This document shows, in pieces, positions 57,979 through 64,000 of a DNA stretch of 64,000 nucleotides. Numbering within the stretch: the first letter of the stretch is position 1; each line of letters begins with the position of its first letter. The DNA is taken from positions 300,001-364,000 of the forward strand of contig WPIO01000076.1 of assembly GCA_009760855.2 (NCBI GenBank). The letters are read 5' to 3'. The notes beneath the pieces were generated by a model. It searched no databases and had not been told where the DNA came from. It saw nothing but the letters and a program-made list of their open reading frames with translations. This DNA is from Cristatella mucedo (taxonomy: Eukaryota; Bryozoa; Phylactolaemata; Cristatellidae). The position numbers and the translations under genes are program-made.

Positions 57979-59402
57979 ATTTCCTTTTTACTTGTTTACC
58001 CTTCAATTGTGTGGCCGTGGCCCCCCCCCCCACTTCGGACCGGCAATTATTTCACAAATTCGACCATTCTGTGCTGCTGGTGGCCTGGCTCTGATGTGTC
58101 GTCGAATTCTGCAATTTTTTTTAACAACACTTGCCTTAGTCAGCAAGCAGCCCTTAACTGTAGTACATCTCATCACGCTCATTTCCAACTGCAAAAAATA
58201 TCATTTTTCTGATGATTCGGCTCATCAATTTTCTTTCCGTCAGAGTAAGCTGCAGAACTTCCGGCACGGTCATTCATGCCTTTTTCGAGGTCGTCAGAAT
58301 GCTGGTCGTTCCTCGATGGTTTAAAGTGGGATTAGGACTGGAGGTTGGATTGGTGTTGTGCTTGCCAATGTGCCAATGACTCGTGAGCTGTTGTGCCGTT
58401 CGGCTCCTGCTCGTGTCACTTAATTACTCAAAGCATGGCCCAAACAAACAGCAGCAGCCGGCAGCTCTGGCTGCCAACGACACCGACTACCTCGAGCCCT
58501 GCCAGGAATGCTGCGCGCGTGCCCGAGCCGGTCTGCTGTCTGCTGCGTGCTCCGGATGTGTGTCCGGCTGCTTCAGGATTTAGCATGGTATGCGTCCGTC
58601 GAATGTGAGTCTGCCGACGCAGGTGTGCTCAGCCGCTAGGCCCATCGCTCTGGCCGTCGGCAGACTGTCTGCGGTTGTCGGGATGACCTGCTAAGAAGTT
58701 CGTGTCTGCCTGCTCTCCCCCCCTACCGTGTCCATCCACTTTCTTGTTGCTGGAGTGCCAGCTAGTCGCAGGGAGCAGCGGCACATTCGGAGCCACAAGA
58801 TACACGCAGCGCATCCTCAGAGCCGTTTGCTCTGCTCGGGCACGCGCGTCTTACGACTAGTCTTGAAGTGTCTTGCGGCCACTGCTTGAGCTGTTTGCTC
58901 TAGGCCCATGGCAATGCCTTCAGTATAGTCATTCATCTGGTGGCAATCAAGCTACCCTTGGTGGGTAAGGCTGGTGGTCTCAGTTCGAAAGAAATGTGTC
59001 ACGTTAAGAGAACCGTCGCTTTGCAAGACGCTTTGCAGAGAGCTGTCCCTTTGCCCAGAGGAAGGCCAACTCCAAGGCCCGGAGGCCTTATCTGCTCCAG
59101 TTGACGCCGCAGCTGTTGCTGCTTCACGATTCGGCTGCTGCTGCGCCGCCGTTGCTGCCAATTCTTTCTGGTCGCCCCGAGCAGAGTGCTTTGCTGTGTT
59201 TCGCTCTGGCACCCCTGTGTGTCAGTTCTGTGCTTTGGGTGAGATGCTGTCGCCCTAGTGAACGGTCATTCAGTGCCGAAAAATGCTTCGAACTGCTTGT
59301 TTTGACACGTGGTCAGCATTTAGAGTGGCTAGCTCGAACTGCGTGCTCTGGGGCCACATCTACGCCGCCTGTGTAGCTCGGTAGGCCTTCGAGGCCAGAT
59401 AG

Positions 59403-59453
<51 letters not shown>

Positions 59454-61516
59454 CACCTAATATATTCATTTGTATTTATATAATATATATTATTATGTAT
59501 ATCCTATAGGTGGCGTAGCAAATCCAGGCGCATGCACATGCCACGGCTTCTCCTGCCCTGGACCGGCAGATAAAGATGAGCGTTAGATTCTAGTCGCAGC
59601 TGCTGCTTCCTGATGATGAGCAGCAGTGTAGTGTAGCCGTTGTGCAGGTGGCCTTGGTAGCACGGATGGTACATTCGTACAGAGTGCTATAAAGCTGCCC
59701 AGCTGCAGTTCGACCTTTAGTCAAGCCGCACGGTGTGCTCCTTCTGGGTAATGTCGACCGCTTTGGTTGGCTAGCTTGGGAAAGGTCAAGGTTAAGCTTG
59801 CCAAAGATTTCCCTGAACGAATTCCTAGCTATGTGCCTGCGCGTGGCATGCAGCAGCACGATAACCTGTGCAGCTGCCGCATTGGCCAAAAAAAAGGCTA
59901 ACGACCTTAACGAGAATAGTGTTATTTGCTGCTGGATATTAAGTCCAGCGAATACAAAAGTCTGCTATCGCAGCTGCCGAAAAGCAGAGGCTGCTCTGCC
60001 GCGGCCTCTTACTGGCCAGATAAAGTGATGGTGGCACCGGCCCTACTCCATGCCAGAAGGTAATTCGAGCCAGAGCTGCTTTGAAGAGCTGCTCCCTCTT
60101 GCGGCAGAGCGGCAGTGTCTCCTGTCACTGCTGCATGCCGTATAAGTCGCTCGGGTACGCGGCTCCGTCGCCGTCTGCAGCTCCGACGTGCTGCTCGTGC
60201 TGGCGTGGTGCAGTGGAGGCAGCGGCGACGTCGTCGTCTGCTCGCTGCTGCCGTGCCTGCAACGGACGTCACACAGGCTGCTTGTGTGCTGAGGCTCGCA
60301 GCGGCTGAGGCAGCGGGGCTGTGTCGCTTCGGCTGCCCCTGCTATTGGCGGTCAGCAGGTCAGCTGCTGCCGTCGCGGCTGCCGACCTCCGCCTTGGTCA
60401 CGTTCGGTCGCCAATAATATTTGTCTCTGTGCATGACTCCACAAGCTGTGGAGGCTCAGGAACGAGCGATAAGCCCCCGGGGGGGGGCAGCTTCCGCTGT
60501 GCACTCAAGATGTGAGCAGCTGTTGGTGTGCAAACACACTAACTAGGTAGCCAGCATTTCACGAAACAGGGGAAAGCGAGCGAGAAGTGAAAGTAGCTTT
60601 TTTGAGTCGGGCAGGTAAGTAGCAACGGCCTGAAGGGCAGCTCCCGAATCGGCAGCGCGGAAGGAAGCATCGTTTCGTAATGCAATACAGGCGAGAGCTC
60701 TACAGCCTTGGGGAGAGAGAGAGAGAGAGAAAACATCACTCTCCAAAGAAAGAGAGAGTGCCAACTTTTGCGTGCTGTCAAATGTAAATTTCTCGCTCAG
60801 ACCTACGCGGCCCAGAGCCGACCTTGTAGGTCATACCGAGAAGTGGAGCTTCTGTAGGAGCCCTGATCGACCTGAAGGCAAGGAGCCGCCACGAGGCTCC
60901 TCTAGTCAAGGTGGCACCTGGCTGCCACTCCTTGGAATATGGACTAACCTATGGACCATATTTAGAATAGCTATAGCGGTTTGCCAGCATATTTCGGCAA
61001 CCCTATCGCTACGAAGTTACGGTGGGATCTAACGTCAGAGCTCTGACCGAAAGTATAAGATCTTTACCTGGCCAGTTCGGTATTTTAGTAAGCTCCCATT
61101 AACTCGGTTAGCCGATGGCTGCAGTTTCGGCTATGCATTTGCAGCCATTGGCAGTCAACTGCTGTTCCCACCGGGTATCTGAATCCTGTATGTGACTCGC
61201 CTTCCAGCTGTGCTAAAGCTTCAGTAAAGATGAAACAAGCTGCACTGAAGGTGATTCTGCAGCAGCAAATCATGTGGCAGCAGCAGGTCTCAGATCATGA
61301 ATATTTCTAAATATGTTGCTGGATTCGTTCTATGCCCATCCTTCATGAAAATGCACCATCGACAATTCCCATGCCTACACCTCTACAGTCATGCACTTTC
61401 TTTTGTAATGGTTCCCTACCACAATGTGTCTGTGGCTCATTTTTTTTGTTGCCCTGTACTTGCTATGGTTCATCTCGTTTACACTCTGGCTTATATAAAT
61501 AAATCTGTATAATTAA
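57979..61516. other. No gene seen
   Basis: Short frames only. Includes CTG/CGT-rich patches near 59.1 and 60.2 kb, a TA run at 59411 and a GA run at 60715-60731. Confidence 0.45.
59411..59450. repeat. (TA)n microsatellite
   Basis: About 20 TA units with a GT-rich start, followed by AT-rich sequence to about 59505. Confidence 0.9.
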
Positions 61517-61668
61517 TGTTTATAGCATCCTAAGAGAACTTTTATTCTATCTCTATAGAATCTCTATTCAGGCACTTCAAATGCGCCACGGAGCTCGAGC
61601 CCATGACCTCGGCCATTAAATACATTCACTTTGACCTCTGTCGGGCGACCACTGGGCCAAACTAGTGC
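61517..61668 (-). mobile_element. SINE-A copy
   Basis: Minus-strand A-box-like TTTGGCCCAGTGGTCGCCCG, B-box GGGCTCGAGCTCC and the tail TTAGGATGCTATAAA. Confidence 0.72.
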
Positions 61669-62984
61669 TGCTTATTCAATAATGCATCCAATGATCCAGC
61701 AGCACAGTCGCACATCTTATCGAGCCCCGATTTCAGTGGACCTGCAAGCTTGGCCAAGTTGCTGCATAATAAGTTCGTGCATGATCACACCAGTGACCGA
61801 CTATCCAACTATGGGTATCTTCGATTTTTTCACACCGATTGATTCAGAGGTGCATTGCTGGCATTTAAGCAAAGAGCCATTGATGATGGAGGACATGCAT
61901 ATGTTAGTAGCAACTACCTATGACTAAGCCTGCAGCAAGATACATCTAACGATAGCGTTCCAAGCTGCTATCAAACAGATGCCGAGCTCCAAACAATAAG
62001 TACCCCACGACCTACAGCGTTTTAAGCGACTGGTGAAGCTGCTTTCGGTACTAGTGCTGTTTTCAACAACCAAAAGCCAAGCAATAGTATGTTTGCTCGC
62101 ATGCTGAGTTGCATTTCTCAAATCAAACAGCTTGCATGTGTTTACTCCATCAGCAGCGGCTAGTTGTTGCTACTAGCAAAGCAGAACGGCCAGCACTTAA
62201 GCATTAGTAGCAACAGAGGTTAGAACCGGAAACTGTTAATCAAATCAGAAAAACCGGGTATTTCGAGTAACTGGTGCGTTAATTCCCGGAAAATAACCTT
62301 CGTTAATTCACGACATGCAGCACCAGCGTTAATTTCCGGCGTGCATCGGCAGCGAATGATGTCCAGTAACTCACACCTTGGTAAGCTCACAAGTTCCTGC
62401 GGCCGTTCACTGCAATACAGAAGTTCGCTGACAAAAAGCAGCAGGACTCCACAGACCCAATCACAAACACAATAACTCGGATGCTCTTAAACTGCAGCAT
62501 GCCAGTACTGCAAGGCCAAGTCAATCGGTGTTACTGGGCCGTCAGATTAGCCGTCAGGTTCAATTTTCACAAAAAATGCGACCTACCCTCGAAGAACACA
62601 ACACCATCACGTGGCACGACCTACGAAGGCAATTACTACCATCTCACTATAATGGACCGTGGTTGTTTTACCATTTCAAATGTCCTCAGTGACTGCTGGT
62701 TCGACTTCCTACCAAAGCTTTGTATATCATGTAATGCAATGTATCTCCGTCTGTAACTACACAAAGACTAAGTGGGTGTTATGCAGGAGAGTTTTATATA
62801 CCGAATTCAAAGCCTACTCGGCTTTCGGTACGCATTCGGTAGCCAACAAACATCTCACGAAACCAAGAGCAAGTGAGAAACATAGCAGTCAGGAAAGCAG
62901 TTTGAGGTAGTGAGTAGCATGGAAGTAGTAGCTCAGGATCGCTAGAAAGGATGAGCCATAGTCGGTAGCAGGAGATTATGTCGT
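61669..62984. other. No gene seen
   Basis: Low-information DNA; GTTAATTTCCGG-like motifs recur three times near 62240-62340 in both orientations. Confidence 0.4.
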
Positions 62985-63260
62985 TTCGTAAGAGTTGTGA
63001 AGTAAGTTCCACAGCCTAGGACCTGCACAACAAGAGCTTCTGTCATCAACGATCTTGAAGCAGAGGAATGGAACAGCTAATTTATTGTCCATAGAGGACC
63101 TGAGTGTGCGAGGAGGCTGAAACTGGTGCAGCAGTTCAGCTAGGTATGAAGGAGACAAACCGTGGTGGGCCTTGTGAGTCAGCGTAAGAACTTGACTCTG
63201 TCCGTTGATCAACCGGCAGCCATCAAAGCTCCTCCCTTACAGGAGACTCATGGTCAAATC
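62985..63260 (-). mobile_element. L2/CR1-type RT fragment of a distinct subfamily
   Basis: Minus-strand frame reads QVLTLTHKAHHGLSPSYLAE, then a short LRSS stretch and CAGPRLWNLL. This matches the 'LLTYKALHGLAPSYLSEL...GPRLWNSLP' consensus of L2/CR1 elements, clearly different from the main subfamily here. Confidence 0.75.
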
Positions 63261-63599
63261 TCTGGGATATCCCAGCCAATATAGAATTGCAATTATCTAT
63301 CCGAGACAGAACAAGGGAGCTAGTTAGTAAAGATACGAGCTCCTCGTGCAAAATCGTCAAGAGGCCCTCACTCTATTCACTTGGTCGGTATCAAATCTAC
63401 AGCAGATTTGTGTGGAGCTCATGCACTTTAAAATGTACTTCTTAGTATCTTTACGGGGAAGCTGGTTTGCTAGTCATCGCAGCTACTTAGGCAAATGCTG
63501 CCTGTTTGTCGAAAGATATCTTGGAGGCCGGCAGCGCTATTCTCTGATTCTCTTAAAGGTAGCTTTTTCAAACGGTAATTTAACTATCCGAAGTACTTC

Positions 63600-63985
63600 C
63601 TAATCAGGCTTTGCATACATCATATCACCCACTATTCTGACTCAAGTCGGTTAGCTTTGCCTCTAGCCAGACTCAAATCCTTAGGCAACCGGCCGTTTAG
63701 TACATGAGCTCACACCGCCCAGCAGCACTGATGTCACGTCTACTAGTGACGTCACGACGTCGCATCGCTTGCTGACCTCTAAAAAGGAAGTTAAAGCCCA
63801 TACGTTCCTTAGAAGCATTTGCTTCGTCCACGTGCGTTTTCCTCTGTCTGTTATTCATGCTGACACTGTGCACGTTGTTAATAACCAATTTACGTTTCTT
63901 TCTAGCATATGTGAAATGCCTTGAAAGAGATTTATTTCTCATAGGATGGAAACACAAATGCTTTATTATTTATAATTATATTAAA
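63600..63985 (+). mobile_element. Diverged L2-type LINE 3' end
   Basis: Contains the RFLRSI-like last codons, the TGACACTGTGCACGTTG 3' UTR and a tail reading TGAAATGCCTTGAAAGAGAT, then AT-rich sequence. Confidence 0.65.
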
Positions 63986-64000
63986 ACTATTTGATGTGCT

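Overview
This is a piece of a multicellular animal genome, most likely an invertebrate bilaterian. The evidence is spliced genes with GT-AG introns, 5'-truncated L2/CR1-type non-LTR retrotransposons, tRNA-derived SINEs and very abundant long microsatellites (TA, CT/GA, TG, CCG, CTG). I cannot fix the species from sequence alone. There are no bacterial operons, CRISPR arrays or phage modules.

Two protein-coding genes stand out. The first (18501-37174, + strand) is a complete or nearly complete type-A leucine-rich-repeat G-protein-coupled receptor of the FSH/LH/TSH-receptor and invertebrate LGR1 class. I could assemble 14 coding exons: signal peptide plus Cys-rich LRR cap, seven short LRR exons that all break in phase 2, a hinge exon, a low-complexity linker exon, a three-exon 7TM domain and a very long C-terminal tail. 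The joined length is 3330 nt (1109 codons plus stop), divisible by three at every junction used. The second gene (55831-56823, + strand) is an uninterrupted 330-codon homologue of NIPP1/PPP1R8, a nuclear PP1- and splicing-associated FHA protein. It has a polyadenylation signal at 57270.

Layout: 1-12 kb is repeat-rich (L2 and SINE fragments, plus a decayed minus-strand copy of an uncharacterised multicopy animal protein family at 4.2-5.0 kb). 12.2-20.5 kb is an unusually long GC/CpG-rich island that leads into exon 1 of the receptor; it holds a 27-bp perfect hairpin and a roughly 31-copy CCG array. 18.5-37.2 kb is the receptor. 37-55 kb is intergenic, with 3'-UTR candidates, a 620-bp GA tract, several L2 copies and possible minus-strand exon-like frames at 51.3-52.1 kb. 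55-57.3 kb is the NIPP1 gene. 57-64 kb is intergenic with SINE and L2 relics.

The two genes show no sign of working together: one is a plasma-membrane hormone receptor, the other a nuclear phosphatase regulator. The mobile elements are linked to each other: the SINE 3' tails resemble the L2 3' tail, which fits SINE mobilisation by the L2 machinery. Most other long open frames in GC-rich and microsatellite DNA look like compositional artefacts and are not annotated.
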